The notes: generated from the letters alone by a model not told the origin. Counted from the stretch's first letter, positions 1 through 8,264 are shown. The stretch: DNA of 50,142 nucleotides from Ascidiaceihabitans sp. (GCA_029251465.1 JAQXDI010000052.1:1-50142); one strand, 5' to 3'. Numbers and translations are program-made.

Positions 1-111
1 GAGGAGGCACAGGATCAGGCAACCGAATGGCTCTGGACTTACAACAACGAACGACCCAACATGGCAATCGGCGGCATCACACCCACCATGAAACTGAAAG
101 CAGCTGCGTAA
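1..111 (+). CDS. IS3-family transposase OrfB, C-terminal end only (partial)
   Basis: The first frame of the window is open from base 1 to a TAA at 109-111 and encodes 36 residues. It contains the motif WLWTYNNERPNMAIGG, which is typical of the extreme C-terminus of IS3-family OrfB (DDE integrase-type) transposases, followed by TPTMKLKAAA. Only the end of the gene is in the window, so the catalytic domain cannot be inspected. The reading direction points toward the cytochrome gene. The identification rests on recognising the C-terminal signature; the subgroup cannot be assigned. Confidence 0.85.
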   Translation, partial: EEAQDQATEWLWTYNNERPNMAIGGITPTMKLKAAA

Positions 112-120
112 ATTCTACGG

Positions 121-150
121 CTGAGCCCCATTAAAAACGGGGGGATTACC
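121..150 (+). repeat. Probable right terminal inverted repeat of the IS3-family element
   Basis: Ten bases after the transposase stop is a segment with a C4 run (gagcccca), an A-rich centre and a G6 run ending in ggggattacc. This is the position and style of the right end of IS3-family elements. The left end lies outside the window, so neither the exact boundary nor a target-site duplication can be confirmed. Confidence 0.5.
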
Positions 151-199
151 CTTTGGGCCTCTACGACTTAGGACGTAAAAAACGTCGAAACCAACCCGT

Positions 200-607
200 T
201 CATTGAGGATTCTCTTGTTGCACGCTCTCCAAATAAACCATCAGCGCGGCAAGCGGTCTCGGCACCGGCGACATGATCCCGCCCACTTCAAAAGGCACGG
301 TTTCTCCGCGCAGCAGCAACCCGAACTCCGGCATTTCGTGGTCCTCGAACGGCGCGCGCGTGTAGCCGTCAATCATCGACAAAACCTGAGTTCGATCAAG
401 CCCGCGTGCGTATAACGTCGTCAAATCCGGCGGCGCGCGACCCAATTCCGGTGGCCAATCCCCTCCGCCTGTTGCAGTCGCACCGTGACACTGGGCGCAA
501 TTTTCGGTGAACAAAATCCGCCCCTCATCCGCCTCTGGCATGTCGTTCACAGCGCAGGCAACCAAGCCCAGCGCGCCCATCACAATCAGTAAAAATGTCC
601 AACGCAT
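200..607 (-). CDS. Lipoprotein cytochrome c (class I, single haem)
   Basis: This 135-residue protein starts with a lipoprotein signal peptide whose lipobox is LVAC (Cys18). A CAQCH haem-binding motif follows at 37-41, and HEMPEFG around residue 90 offers Met92 as the likely sixth haem ligand. It is predicted to be a membrane-anchored periplasmic electron carrier; its partner oxidase or dehydrogenase is not in the window. The frame could start four codons earlier at a TTG, but GGAGGG sits just before the ATG of MRWTF, so that start is preferred. An FNR-type palindrome lies about 50 bases upstream. An IS element ends some 50 bases beyond the stop. Confidence 0.85.
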   Translation of the reverse strand: MRWTFLLIVMGALGLVACAVNDMPEADEGRILFTENCAQCHGATATGGGDWPPELGRAPPDLTTLYARGLDRTQVLSMIDGYTRAPFEDHEMPEFGLLLRGETVPFEVGGIMSPVPRPLAALMVYLESVQQENPQ

Positions 608-655
608 CAGTCCCTCCAATTTTATTCAAATTGGCACTGAACGTCTGACCACGCC

Positions 656-669
656 CTGATCCAGATCAA
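656..669 (-). promoter_or_regulatory. Candidate FNR/FnrL-type box upstream of the cytochrome c gene
   Basis: Read on the minus strand the site is TTGAT-CTGG-ATCAG, nine of ten positions of the TTGAT-N4-ATCAA consensus bound by FnrL and Dnr in Rhodobacterales. Its centre lies about 55 bases before the cytochrome ATG, a plausible activator distance. Oxygen-responsive control of a cytochrome is sensible, but this is inference from one motif. Confidence 0.55.
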
Positions 670-913
670 AACGAAACCCACAGCACGAACAAAGGGCGAC
701 ACCAAAAGCGCCGCCCCAATACTCACTACCATGAAACCAAAACGCATCGCGCTCCGTTACCCCTTTAGTACCGCCCTAACGGTAAACAGAACCTTACCAA
801 ATCAAGGTCATGTTAAGGCGTGAGTCTTTCTCGCAACACCGCACACCACACATCCCCTTGCAACATCCACGCGTGGCAGTAGGTTAACCATCATTACAAC
901 TCGAAAGCCGCCC
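670..913. other. Divergent intergenic region without a recognisable gene
   Basis: About 300 bases (608-913) separate the cytochrome and thioesterase genes, which diverge. Apart from the FNR-type box I see only AT-rich segments around 770-820 that could hold the thioesterase promoter, and no convincing short gene. Confidence 0.5.
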
Positions 914-1321
914 ATGACGCCTGATCAAGCCCAAGCTATTCTCGATGAAAACTTTGCGCCTTGGGTGCTCGCTTTGCATCCCAAAGTCATCGCGATCAGC
1001 GCTGAGCTGGCTGTCTTGGACATCCCAATCACCGATCAAATTACGCGTATGGGCGATATCCTTTCGGGACAGACCATGGCTACGCTCGCGGATACGGCTA
1101 TGGTATTGGCCTGCCTCGGAAATCTCGGACAAATGGAGCCCGTGGCAACCGTCACGTTAGACACCCAATTCTTGCGCTCCGGCACCGGTGACACCCTGCG
1201 TGCTACCGCTGAAGTCACCCGTAAAGGCCGCGCGTTGATATTTGCGCGCTGTGTGTTGACCACATGGCCATCCGGCAAGGACGTGGCCCATGCAACCGCA
1301 ACCTTTGCACGTCCGACATGA
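914..1321 (+). CDS. PaaI-type hotdog-fold thioesterase
   Basis: The 135-residue protein has the size and pattern of a single hotdog domain of the PaaI/acyl-CoA thioesterase group. The central segment MGDILSGQTMATLADTAMV matches the helix that carries the active-site region in this family, and the second half is a run of alternating beta strands ending in a conserved-looking VAHATATFARP. The substrate is unknown; this family hydrolyses acyl-CoA thioesters in the cytoplasm. Its stop overlaps the start of the next gene by four bases (ATGA), suggesting coupled translation. Confidence 0.75.
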   Translation: MTPDQAQAILDENFAPWVLALHPKVIAISAELAVLDIPITDQITRMGDILSGQTMATLADTAMVLACLGNLGQMEPVATVTLDTQFLRSGTGDTLRATAEVTRKGRALIFARCVLTTWPSGKDVAHATATFARPT

Positions 1322-2001
1322 AGCCCCTGAAGGCACTTATAGCGTTAACCATAATAGCCGCTTGTGGACGACCATTAACGCCGCAAGAAATTGCATTTTC
1401 CAGAACCATTCATGGCCCGGAACTGAACATCGACAAAGTTCGCCTGCACGACGGGGCACCGACCCGCGCTGTGACATTCAAGCGCAAAGCGCGCCCTCGC
1501 ACCACGTGTCGCGAGCTAATTCTACCGCCCGCAAGCGAAGAAATTGTGACGGCGAAACCCGCTGCTGTCGCCGTATTCAACACCGTTCTCTTCGACAAAG
1601 ATTGGTATCTGGGCAATTATTTGCCTGACTACCCCGATCAGATCGGTTTGGTCGCAGCGATGCTGCTTAGTCACGAATTGACCCACGTTTGGCAATGGCA
1701 GAACCGCAAAAAAACCGGCTATTCGCCGCTGCTTGCCGCCTCTGAACATGAGCAAGGCAGCGACCCGTATTTGTTTGAAATTGCGACCACACGCACCTTT
1801 GGCGACTACGCATTTGAGCAGCAAGGTGCGATCGTTGAGGAGTTCGTCTGCTGTCGCGCGCTGGCCCCACAGGCACCGCGCACCAAGCGGTTGCACACGC
1901 TGATTTCCGGTGCGATGCCGGTTGCGCCCCTCCCTCAATCACGCGAATATGACGTGCGTATGCCTTGGGATGGCGTAGAGATTAGCGGCATTTGCGGGTA
2001 G
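1318..2001 (+). CDS. Lipoprotein with HEXXH-type metalloprotease motif
   Basis: This 227-residue protein begins with a short lipoprotein signal (lipobox IAAC, Cys16). SHELTHVWQWQ gives an HExxH motif at residues 119-123, and GAIVEEFVCC about 50 residues later supplies acidic residues that could be the third zinc ligand. That arrangement suggests a periplasmic, membrane-tethered zinc peptidase or a peptidase-like protein. I do not recognise a named family. The chosen ATG overlaps the thioesterase stop; an in-frame ATG 54 bases upstream is less likely because it would bury the signal peptide. It probably forms an operon with the thioesterase and the glycosylase gene that follows. Confidence 0.65.
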   Translation: MKPLKALIALTIIAACGRPLTPQEIAFSRTIHGPELNIDKVRLHDGAPTRAVTFKRKARPRTTCRELILPPASEEIVTAKPAAVAVFNTVLFDKDWYLGNYLPDYPDQIGLVAAMLLSHELTHVWQWQNRKKTGYSPLLAASEHEQGSDPYLFEIATTRTFGDYAFEQQGAIVEEFVCCRALAPQAPRTKRLHTLISGAMPVAPLPQSREYDVRMPWDGVEISGICG

Positions 2002-2009
2002 GAAAAACC

Positions 2010-2669
2010 ATGCGCGACATCCAAGATATTCATGCTATTTCGTTATCTCGCAAGGGCGAGGCAGCCATGCGTGATCTGTTGACGCCCTCAAAATCCGCAA
2101 CCGATCTTGCCCAAATCCCAGAGGACCGGTGGTTGGCGCAATTGACCAAAGGCGTGTTCCAAGCCGGCTTTAACTGGAAGGTCATTGAGGCAAAATGGGA
2201 CGGGTTTGAAGAGGCGTTCAAGGGCTTTGATGTCGGGGCCTGCGCCTTTTTGGATGACGAATGGTTTGACAGTTTGCTGTCCAACAAGGCCGTGGTGCGC
2301 AATGGCACCAAACTAGCGACCGTGCGCGACAATGCGGCGTTTTTGATGGGCCTGCGCGACCAAGGCGGCGCCGGTCACGTCATCGGCGGCTGGCCCTCGA
2401 CAGATTTCATCGGTTTGTTAGATTTGATGAAAACCAACGGAGCCCGTTTGGGCGGCACGACAGCGCAATATTCACTGCGATTTATGGGGCGCGATTCCTG
2501 GGTCATGTCGGCGGACGTGATCGCACGGCTCATCGCCGAAGGGGTCATCGACAAGCCGCCAACCTCAAAGGGCGCGCAGCGCGCCGTGCAGGCCGCATTC
2601 AACGAATGGATGGATCAATCGGACTATGGTCTCACGCAGATCAGCCGCATTTTGGCCACCAGTTTGTGA
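2010..2669 (+). CDS. DNA-3-methyladenine glycosylase I-like protein
   Basis: The 219-residue sequence resembles the Tag/HhH-GPD glycosylase family. VFQAGFNWKVIEAKW, the EAFKGFD segment and GGTTAQYSLRFMGRDS match conserved blocks in which Tag enzymes recognise and excise alkylated adenine. The N-terminal zinc-binding cysteine of classical Tag is not obvious, so this is a divergent member and its activity is inferred. It starts nine bases after the preceding stop, consistent with one transcript. An in-frame TTG six codons upstream is a weaker start. Confidence 0.7.
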   Translation: MRDIQDIHAISLSRKGEAAMRDLLTPSKSATDLAQIPEDRWLAQLTKGVFQAGFNWKVIEAKWDGFEEAFKGFDVGACAFLDDEWFDSLLSNKAVVRNGTKLATVRDNAAFLMGLRDQGGAGHVIGGWPSTDFIGLLDLMKTNGARLGGTTAQYSLRFMGRDSWVMSADVIARLIAEGVIDKPPTSKGAQRAVQAAFNEWMDQSDYGLTQISRILATSL

Positions 2670-2724
2670 GCATCCACCTGGCAACGCACAAACCTGTAAT
2701 AGATTGAAAAAAAAGGAAAACCAC

Positions 2725-3160
2725 ATGACCCAATATGCGTTGATCGTGTTGCTGGCAGGCATCGGCATTCCGCTGTTGGCCGCTTTGAACGCGGCACTTG
2801 GCCAGTACATTGGATCACCTGCGACGGCCGCGACGTGCCTGTTCCTTGTCGCATTGATCAGCACTGGCGTCGTGATGATTGCGACTGGATCAGAAGGCGT
2901 CGCGCTCCTTGCCTCGGCCCCCAAACATCTGTTTGTCGCAGGAGCATTGATCGCATTTTACGTGCTTACCATCACCTACATCGCGCCGCATTTCGGCATC
3001 GGAAATGCGGTCTTTTTTTGTGCTGCTCGGCCAATTAATCAGCGCGGCTGCCATCGATCATTTTGGGCTGTTCGGAGCGCAAATTTCACCGGTCAATCTA
3101 ACCCGTGCTGCTGGGGTTGCCGTTATGGCATCTGGTGTTTGGCTCAAGCAACAGACGTAA
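2725..3160 (+). pseudogene. YdcZ/DUF606-type DMT membrane protein, frameshifted
   Basis: The frame opens with MTQYALIVLLAGIGIPLL and encodes four or five hydrophobic segments typical of the roughly 145-residue YdcZ half-size drug/metabolite transporter family. At the T7 tract around 3012-3018 the frame shifts. Removing one T restores a continuation FFVLLGQLISAAAIDHFG and a normal end ASGVWLKQQT with TAA at 3158-3160, giving exactly the family's usual length. As it stands, translation runs into unrelated sequence. One extra T in a homopolymer may be a real mutation or a sequencing error. The start has AAAAGGA upstream. Confidence 0.8.
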
Positions 3161-3186
3161 GGTGGGCCTGTGGCCCATCCCCTTTT
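3161..3186 (+). terminator. Terminator-like hairpin after the ydcZ-like gene
   Basis: TGGGCC and GGCCCA form a six-pair stem around a TGT loop, followed by TCCCCTTTTG. It lies between two convergent genes. The stem is short and the T run interrupted, so this is a moderate call. Confidence 0.45.
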
Positions 3187-3188
3187 GA

Positions 3189-4169
3189 TCAACCTTCAGC
3201 CAGACCGATGGCTTGCGCCCAAACTGCATCTGGCACGTCCACAGGGTCTGCGCCAACCCGACCCTGTCCGGGCATCCTTGCCCCTTCGTCTGCGCTGACA
3301 GCCTCGGCAATCCGTTCTAAACGCTCAACAAATCCATCCGACACCACAGGGTCCATGATGATGTAGTACTGCCCCAAATCGTGATGGGGGCCTTCAGGTG
3401 CCTTCAACGGCTTCACATCCCGGCTTAGAACAGAGCCCGTCATACCGGCAGCCAACACTTCGGCCATCAGGCCAAAGCCCCAGCCTTTGTACCCGCCCAT
3501 CGACACCAATGATCCGGCCAACGCCGCCTCTGGATCGGTCGTCGGCTTGCCGTCTTTGTCCACAGCCCAACCTTCGGGGATCCACGTGCCTGCCGCCTTG
3601 GCCATCGTGATTTTGCCAAGCGCTACCATCGTCGTGGATTGGTCAAACTGCATCGCCAAACCGCCTTTGCCATCGGGCACGGAAAACGCGATCGGGTTGG
3701 TGCCGATCACGCGCGTTTTGCCACCCGGCGGGGCCACGATGGGCGATGCATTGGTCAGGCCAATCGCAACAAAACCCGCCCGTGCGATCTGTTCGGTGAA
3801 ATACCCCAAAGACGTGCAAGTGTGCGCGTGTGCGACAGCCAAAGTCGCCGTCCCGAACTGGCGCGCCGCATCCAGCGCAGGTGCCAGCCCATAGGCGAAC
3901 GCAGGTTGCGCAAAGCCAAATCCAGCATCCACATGCACCACGGCTGGGCGCGGTGCAGACACCAGTGGTACGGCGTCCCCTTTGACCCGGCCAGTCAGCA
4001 GTTGTGCGCAATAGCTTTCTAGATAGTACAGGCCGCAAATCCGGTTGCCGTGGCTTTCCGCTTTGCGCACGGCGCGTGCGACTTCGGCTGCGGGAAACGT
4101 ATCGGCCCCGTGGGCCACAAGCGCTGTCTGAACGACACGCTCGATTTCATCTAGACTAACCTGTGGCAT
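3189..4169 (-). CDS. Ldh-family NAD(P)-dependent oxidoreductase (malate/L-lactate dehydrogenase-like)
   Basis: The 326-residue protein carries the hallmarks of the YbiC/YlbC/malate dehydrogenase family. These are an N-terminal helix with AESHGNRICGLYYL (catalytic His40 in the SHG motif), AVAHAHTCTSLGYFTEQIA, LTNASPIVAPPGG and IGTNPIAFSVP. Members reduce 2-oxo acids or cyclic imines such as delta-1-piperideine-2-carboxylate with NAD(P)H; the substrate cannot be read from the sequence. It starts after GGGGAG. That ribosome-binding site is the 3' arm of a long hairpin (see 4172-4219), which may attenuate or sequester it. The RTX gene lies upstream on the same strand. Confidence 0.85.
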   Translation of the reverse strand: MPQVSLDEIERVVQTALVAHGADTFPAAEVARAVRKAESHGNRICGLYYLESYCAQLLTGRVKGDAVPLVSAPRPAVVHVDAGFGFAQPAFAYGLAPALDAARQFGTATLAVAHAHTCTSLGYFTEQIARAGFVAIGLTNASPIVAPPGGKTRVIGTNPIAFSVPDGKGGLAMQFDQSTTMVALGKITMAKAAGTWIPEGWAVDKDGKPTTDPEAALAGSLVSMGGYKGWGFGLMAEVLAAGMTGSVLSRDVKPLKAPEGPHHDLGQYYIIMDPVVSDGFVERLERIAEAVSADEGARMPGQGRVGADPVDVPDAVWAQAIGLAEG

Positions 4170-4171
4170 AA

Positions 4172-4219
4172 AAAAGCTCCCCTTTGTTCGACGTAAAGTC
4201 AGATCAAAGGGAAGCTTTT
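4172..4219 (-). promoter_or_regulatory. 15-bp hairpin with T6 end, covering the RBS of the Ldh-family gene
   Basis: AAAAGCTCCCCTTTG (4172-4186) and CAAAGGGAAGCTTTT (4205-4219) are inverted repeats with 14 of 15 matches and an 18-base spacer. In the minus-strand RNA the mismatch is a G-U pair, so the stem is continuous. Its 3' arm contains GGGGAG, the only good ribosome-binding site for the downstream ATG, and ends in six T. It looks like an intrinsic terminator for the RTX transcript, a translational switch, or both. Confidence 0.7.
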
Positions 4220-4253
4220 AGGTCAATATACAAAAGGCAAATTGCCTTAAGTT

Positions 4254-6113
4254 TTAAGGTGTTGCCGTTGGGCCTTCGATCGTGATCAGGCTGGCGTCGA
4301 TCACACCGTCAACACCCGTCAATGTGATGGTCTGACCTGTGCTTAGCGTGATCAACAGATCCGCACCGGAATCATCCTGCGTAAAGGTAACCCCTGCGGT
4401 TTCGGTTTGGACGAGAACCATGTCTTCGACTTCGTCAAAATCGGTAACCGTGATGTTGCCCGCTGTCACGTCAGATGCCAGCGTGAATGTGTCGGCCCCG
4501 GTACCACCCGTGGCGGTGTCGCCGGCACCCATGATCAGTTGATCATCACCCACTTCGCCGTTCAGAACATCCGCGTCATCATCTGTCGCGACGCCGTTGC
4601 CGGTTCCGCTGATGATGTCATTGCCGCCGCCGCCATTCAGCGTATCAGCGCCCGTACCACCGTTGATCGTGTCATCGCCCACGTTGTCTGTGGAGCTAAC
4701 CGAGTCATCGCCGTCATTCATGTTAACAAGGTTCGCACCCGCCTCAAGCGCGGCAGCGGTGCTGTTTCCGTCAGCATCGTTGAATTCAGTGACCACCGGA
4801 TCCACGGTTGGTGTCGGATCTTCAAAGGAGATCAAGTTCTCGTTGATCGTCCCGTCGACACCCGTCAGCGTGATGGTTGCAGCGTTGGACAAAGTGATCA
4901 CCAAATCGCCATCCGTATTCACCGCTTGGCTGCCAAACGTGGTGCCATCTTCGGTTTGAACGGTGATCGTGTCGGCCGCAGTGTCAAAGTCAGTCAGCGT
5001 GACGTTGCCAGTCACATCAGCCGCGACGATGAACGTATCATTGCCGGTGCCACCTGTGCCGGTGTCGCTGTCGCCCATCAGCAATTGGTCATTGCCGGCA
5101 CCACCGTCCAACGTGTCAGCGTCGGTATCAGACCCCGTGGCTACGTCACCGTCTGTGCCGTTCAGGATATCGTCACCGTCATCACCGTTGATGATGTCAG
5201 CGCCCGCGCCACCGTCCAGCAGGTCATTCCCTGCCCCGCCGTTGATCGTGTCAGCGCCAGTGTTACCCGTTGCCGAAACCGTATCATCGCCGTCGTTCAT
5301 GTTTACAAGGTTCGCACCGACTTCCAAAGCCGCGGTGGTGCTTAGCCCGTCTGCGTCGTTGAATTCGGTAACGTCAGGGTCCACCGGAGGTGTCGTCGGG
5401 CCCGCTTCGACAAAGCTGAATTCGCTTTCTTCCAGCGCTTCGGTCACACCCGTCAGCGTCAGAACCGCGCCGTTAGAGAACACAACGTCCAGGCCTGTGG
5501 TTGTCACTGTTTGGGTATCGACGGTGACGGTTTCGCCTTCGTCCACCTGCACCACGATGCTGTCTTCGGTCGCATCATAGTCCGTGATCGTTCCAAAATC
5601 CGTACCATCGTTCAATAGAACGAACATGTCGGTGCCCGCGCCGCCTGAGGCAGATCCTGTGCCTGCGATATTCAATTCATCATTGCCGTCGCCGCCGTCC
5701 AGCGTGTTGTCGGACGCGTCAAGGTTGCCCAAAGCATCACCACCAAACAGCGTGTCATTGCCGATACCGCCGCCCACAAGGTCATCGCCCGCGCCGCCGG
5801 TTAAAGAGTCAGCGCCCTGATTGCCGTTAATTTCGTCGTTGCCTTCGCCACCGTCGATCGTGTCCATGCCGTCGCCGCCGCTCAGCGTGTCTGCACCGCC
5901 CAGACCGCTCAGGATGTCATTGCCTGTGCCGCCTGCCAAAACATCATCCACCTCGTCCGTGCCGGTCAACATTTGGTCACCGACGCCCGGGTCAACTGTA
6001 TCGTCTGGGGTGTCGTCTGTTGTTTCAGTTTCTTCAGTGTTCGAACCATCACTGTCCAGAACAGCAATAAGAGGCCCCAAAGCAGCAATCATTAAAATTA
6101 ACATAGGTGACAT
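4254..6113 (-). CDS. Three-module RTX (haemolysin-type calcium-binding repeat) protein
   Basis: The 619-residue, strongly acidic protein starts with a short hydrophobic segment (about residues 1-19) and an Asp/Thr-rich linker. Three repeated modules follow at roughly 50-234, 248-431 and 440-612. Each has GGxGxDxLxGG nonapeptides (for example GGTGNDILSGLGGADTLSGG), which fold as a calcium-binding beta-roll, then a conserved beta segment of the form TDFD...DxIxVQT...ITLTGVDG. Modules 2 and 3 begin with near-identical TEFNDADG and ANLVNMNDGDD. No enzymatic domain is visible, so an adhesin, surface or matrix role is only a guess; RTX proteins are usually exported by type I secretion. The start has GGAG upstream, whereas a GTG 14 codons earlier lacks one. 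Confidence 0.85.
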   Translation of the reverse strand: MSPMLILMIAALGPLIAVLDSDGSNTEETETTDDTPDDTVDPGVGDQMLTGTDEVDDVLAGGTGNDILSGLGGADTLSGGDGMDTIDGGEGNDEINGNQGADSLTGGAGDDLVGGGIGNDTLFGGDALGNLDASDNTLDGGDGNDELNIAGTGSASGGAGTDMFVLLNDGTDFGTITDYDATEDSIVVQVDEGETVTVDTQTVTTTGLDVVFSNGAVLTLTGVTEALEESEFSFVEAGPTTPPVDPDVTEFNDADGLSTTAALEVGANLVNMNDGDDTVSATGNTGADTINGGAGNDLLDGGAGADIINGDDGDDILNGTDGDVATGSDTDADTLDGGAGNDQLLMGDSDTGTGGTGNDTFIVAADVTGNVTLTDFDTAADTITVQTEDGTTFGSQAVNTDGDLVITLSNAATITLTGVDGTINENLISFEDPTPTVDPVVTEFNDADGNSTAAALEAGANLVNMNDGDDSVSSTDNVGDDTINGGTGADTLNGGGGNDIISGTGNGVATDDDADVLNGEVGDDQLIMGAGDTATGGTGADTFTLASDVTAGNITVTDFDEVEDMVLVQTETAGVTFTQDDSGADLLITLSTGQTITLTGVDGVIDASLITIEGPTATP

Positions 6114-6224
6114 AAACGGAGCTCCAATCAAGAACCTATCAAGGTTAACACGCACACTGTGGCGCGCCTATGTCCATAACGAAAACAGAGTGTTGCGTAG
6201 TTGGAGACAGAGAAAATTGCGGCC

Positions 6225-6911
6225 TTAATCGCCGGCGCGCAATTGCCCCGCATCAAGGCGCACAATACGGTCCATCCGCGCTGCTAATTCCAGATTATGC
6301 GTGGCGATAACGGCCGCCAAACCAGTGCCACGCACCAAGTCCATAAGCGCGCCAAACACCTGATCCGAAGTGGTCGGATCTAGATTGCCGGTTGGCTCGT
6401 CCCCCAACAAAAGCTGGGGTTTATTCGCAAGAGCCCGGCAAAACGCGACGCGCTGCGCCTCGCCGCCCGACAGCTCGGCGGGACGGTGTTGGGCGCGCGG
6501 TGCAACGCCAACACGACCCAGCAAATCCAACGCCCGCGAATCGGCCTCTGCCCGAGGCGTTCCAGCGGCCAATTGCGGCAAAACCACATTTTCCAAAGCA
6601 TTGAATTCGGGCAGTAGATGGTGAAACTGGTACACAAATCCCACATCTTCGCGCCGTAAAGCCGTGCGTTTGCGATCACTTAGGCCATTTACGCGCTGTC
6701 CGGCGAACACAACTTCGCCCTCATCGGGGGTGTCCAGCAGTCCAGCCATGTGCAGCAAGGTCGACTTGCCCGCCCCCGAAGGGGCCACCAGCGCAACGAC
6801 TTCGCCGGCCCGTACTTTTAGGTCAACACCGCGCAACACCTGGACCTCGCCCGCCAGCCCTTTGTTGTAGGTTTTCGACAGGCCCGTCAGCTCTAAAACA
6901 ACATCATTCAT
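6225..6911 (-). CDS. lolD: Lipoprotein-releasing ABC transporter ATP-binding protein LolD
   Basis: This is the ATPase of the LolCDE-type complex that extracts mature lipoproteins from the inner membrane and hands them to LolA. Visible motifs are Walker [10 protein letters not shown], the signature [15 protein letters not shown], Walker [13 protein letters not shown] and a switch histidine in IATHNLELA. The domain order and the length near 228 residues fit LolD. The start chosen ([10 protein letters not shown]) overlaps the end of the permease gene by eight bases, indicating translational coupling. Confidence 0.92.
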   Translation of the reverse strand: MNDVVLELTGLSKTYNKGLAGEVQVLRGVDLKVRAGEVVALVAPSGAGKSTLLHMAGLLDTPDEGEVVFAGQRVNGLSDRKRTALRREDVGFVYQFHHLLPEFNALENVVLPQLAAGTPRAEADSRALDLLGRVGVAPRAQHRPAELSGGEAQRVAFCRALANKPQLLLGDEPTGNLDPTTSDQVFGALMDLVRGTGLAAVIATHNLELAARMDRIVRLDAGQLRAGD

Positions 6912-8190
6912 AGCGCAGTGCCTCAACCGGGTTCATCCGTGCGGCGCGCCGTGCGGGAAAGATGGTGACGATAAACGACAGTCCCAGCGACAGGCCCACA
7001 GCCTTAAGAACGTCCGACAAATGCAGCTCGGCTGGCAGCGAATACAGCCCGTATTTTTCAGGCGTCCACGACCCACCCACAACCAGCGAAAAGATCGGAT
7101 CAATGTAGAGCGCAAACAGGCACCCCAACAGCACGCCCATGGCTGTACCGATGATGCCTGTGAACGCACCGCAGATGAAAAACACCCTTAACACCGATCC
7201 CTCAGACAGGCCCATCGTGCGTAAAATCCCGATGTCACGCCCTTTGTTCTTAACCAACATAATCAGCCCGCTGACGATGTTCATCGCCGCGATCAGCACC
7301 AGGATCGACAGGATGATGAACATCACGTTGTCCTCGATTTCCAGCGCATTCAAAAAGCCGCCCGCAGACTCTTGCCAGGTGAACGACAAGGCGCGATCGC
7401 CGCCTGCGCCCAGAATTTCGGGCACTAACGCATCGATGGTTTCGGGGTCTTCCACCATCACCTCGAGTTCGGTTGCAACGCCTTCTTTGTTAAAGAAACT
7501 TTGCGCTTCGGCCAGTGGCAGATAGGCGCGTGTGCGGTCGATGTCATAGCGCCCTGCGGTGAAAATGTAGACAACCTCGTAGGCGTTCACGCGCGGGCTG
7601 GTGCCAAAGGCGGTTTTAACGCCGTTGGGCGAGATGATCTTGATGCGATCACCGACCGTCGCGCCCAATTCACGCGCCACACCTGACCCGATTGCGATGC
7701 CTTGCTCAAAGCGCGCGATGTCGCCGGAAAAGCTTTGCGGGTTGGCCACGCGTGGGATGGTCGCCAGATCGGACGCGGCGATCCCGTAGACTTCGATACC
7801 GGCATTGCGCGATTGGCGATTGGCCATGACCTGGCCCCGTACCAAGGGGGCGACGCGGGTCACGCCGGGCACTGCTTTTATTCGCGCGGCCATGTCGACG
7901 TAGTCGTTGATGTTGCGATCAAGCTGGCCTGATTGTGTCACCTCGCCAAGGTTGTAGATGGTCACGTGGGCGTTCGAGCCAAGGATCGTGTCGACGAATT
8001 CCGCGCGAAAGCCAGAGCGCACAGCCAGCGTTGCGATCAGCGCAAAAACGGCAAGCGTGATGCCCACCAAACTGATCCACGTCATGACACTTACGCCGCC
8101 TTCGGTGCGCCGCGCGCGCAGATAGCGCCACGCGATCATCCATTCAAATGGCGCGAATGGTCGGGGCGTTTTGGGCGATTTGCTAGCCAT
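6904..8190 (-). CDS. lolC: Lipoprotein-releasing ABC transporter permease, LolC/LolE type
   Basis: The 428-residue protein has one N-terminal membrane helix after [14 protein letters not shown], a large periplasmic domain, and three C-terminal helices of the FtsX/MacB fold ending [18 protein letters not shown], a classic Lol permease tail. With LolD it forms the inner-membrane lipoprotein exporter. Only one permease gene is present here; alphaproteobacteria commonly have a single LolC/E-like subunit that probably acts as a homodimer, so C versus E cannot be decided. The start has CAGGAG upstream; the open frame runs 82 codons further upstream but that part looks non-coding. Confidence 0.9.
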   Translation of the reverse strand: MASKSPKTPRPFAPFEWMIAWRYLRARRTEGGVSVMTWISLVGITLAVFALIATLAVRSGFRAEFVDTILGSNAHVTIYNLGEVTQSGQLDRNINDYVDMAARIKAVPGVTRVAPLVRGQVMANRQSRNAGIEVYGIAASDLATIPRVANPQSFSGDIARFEQGIAIGSGVARELGATVGDRIKIISPNGVKTAFGTSPRVNAYEVVYIFTAGRYDIDRTRAYLPLAEAQSFFNKEGVATELEVMVEDPETIDALVPEILGAGGDRALSFTWQESAGGFLNALEIEDNVMFIILSILVLIAAMNIVSGLIMLVKNKGRDIGILRTMGLSEGSVLRVFFICGAFTGIIGTAMGVLLGCLFALYIDPIFSLVVGGSWTPEKYGLYSLPAELHLSDVLKAVGLSLGLSFIVTIFPARRAARMNPVEALRYE

Positions 8191-8264
8191 TTTTGGCTCC
8201 TGAGACTGCTCGTCTTTTTCATTCGTGACGTTAGGGGGCAAAGTGACCGCATGGGCGCAGAGGG

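Noticed and set aside
2725..3160. Programmed frameshifting in the ydcZ-like gene
   Set aside because: A T7 tract alone is not a known programmed site in this family; an indel or sequencing error is simpler.
4407..5345. A 312-codon open frame on the plus strand across the RTX gene
   Set aside because: It is the antisense reading of regular GGxGxDxL repeats. It has no ribosome-binding site and no recognisable domain, whereas the minus-strand frame has clear RTX motifs.
4500..6000. Periodic repeats that could be taken for a CRISPR array
   Set aside because: The periodicity follows 27-base coding units for RTX nonapeptides; repeats are imperfect and there are no unique spacers.
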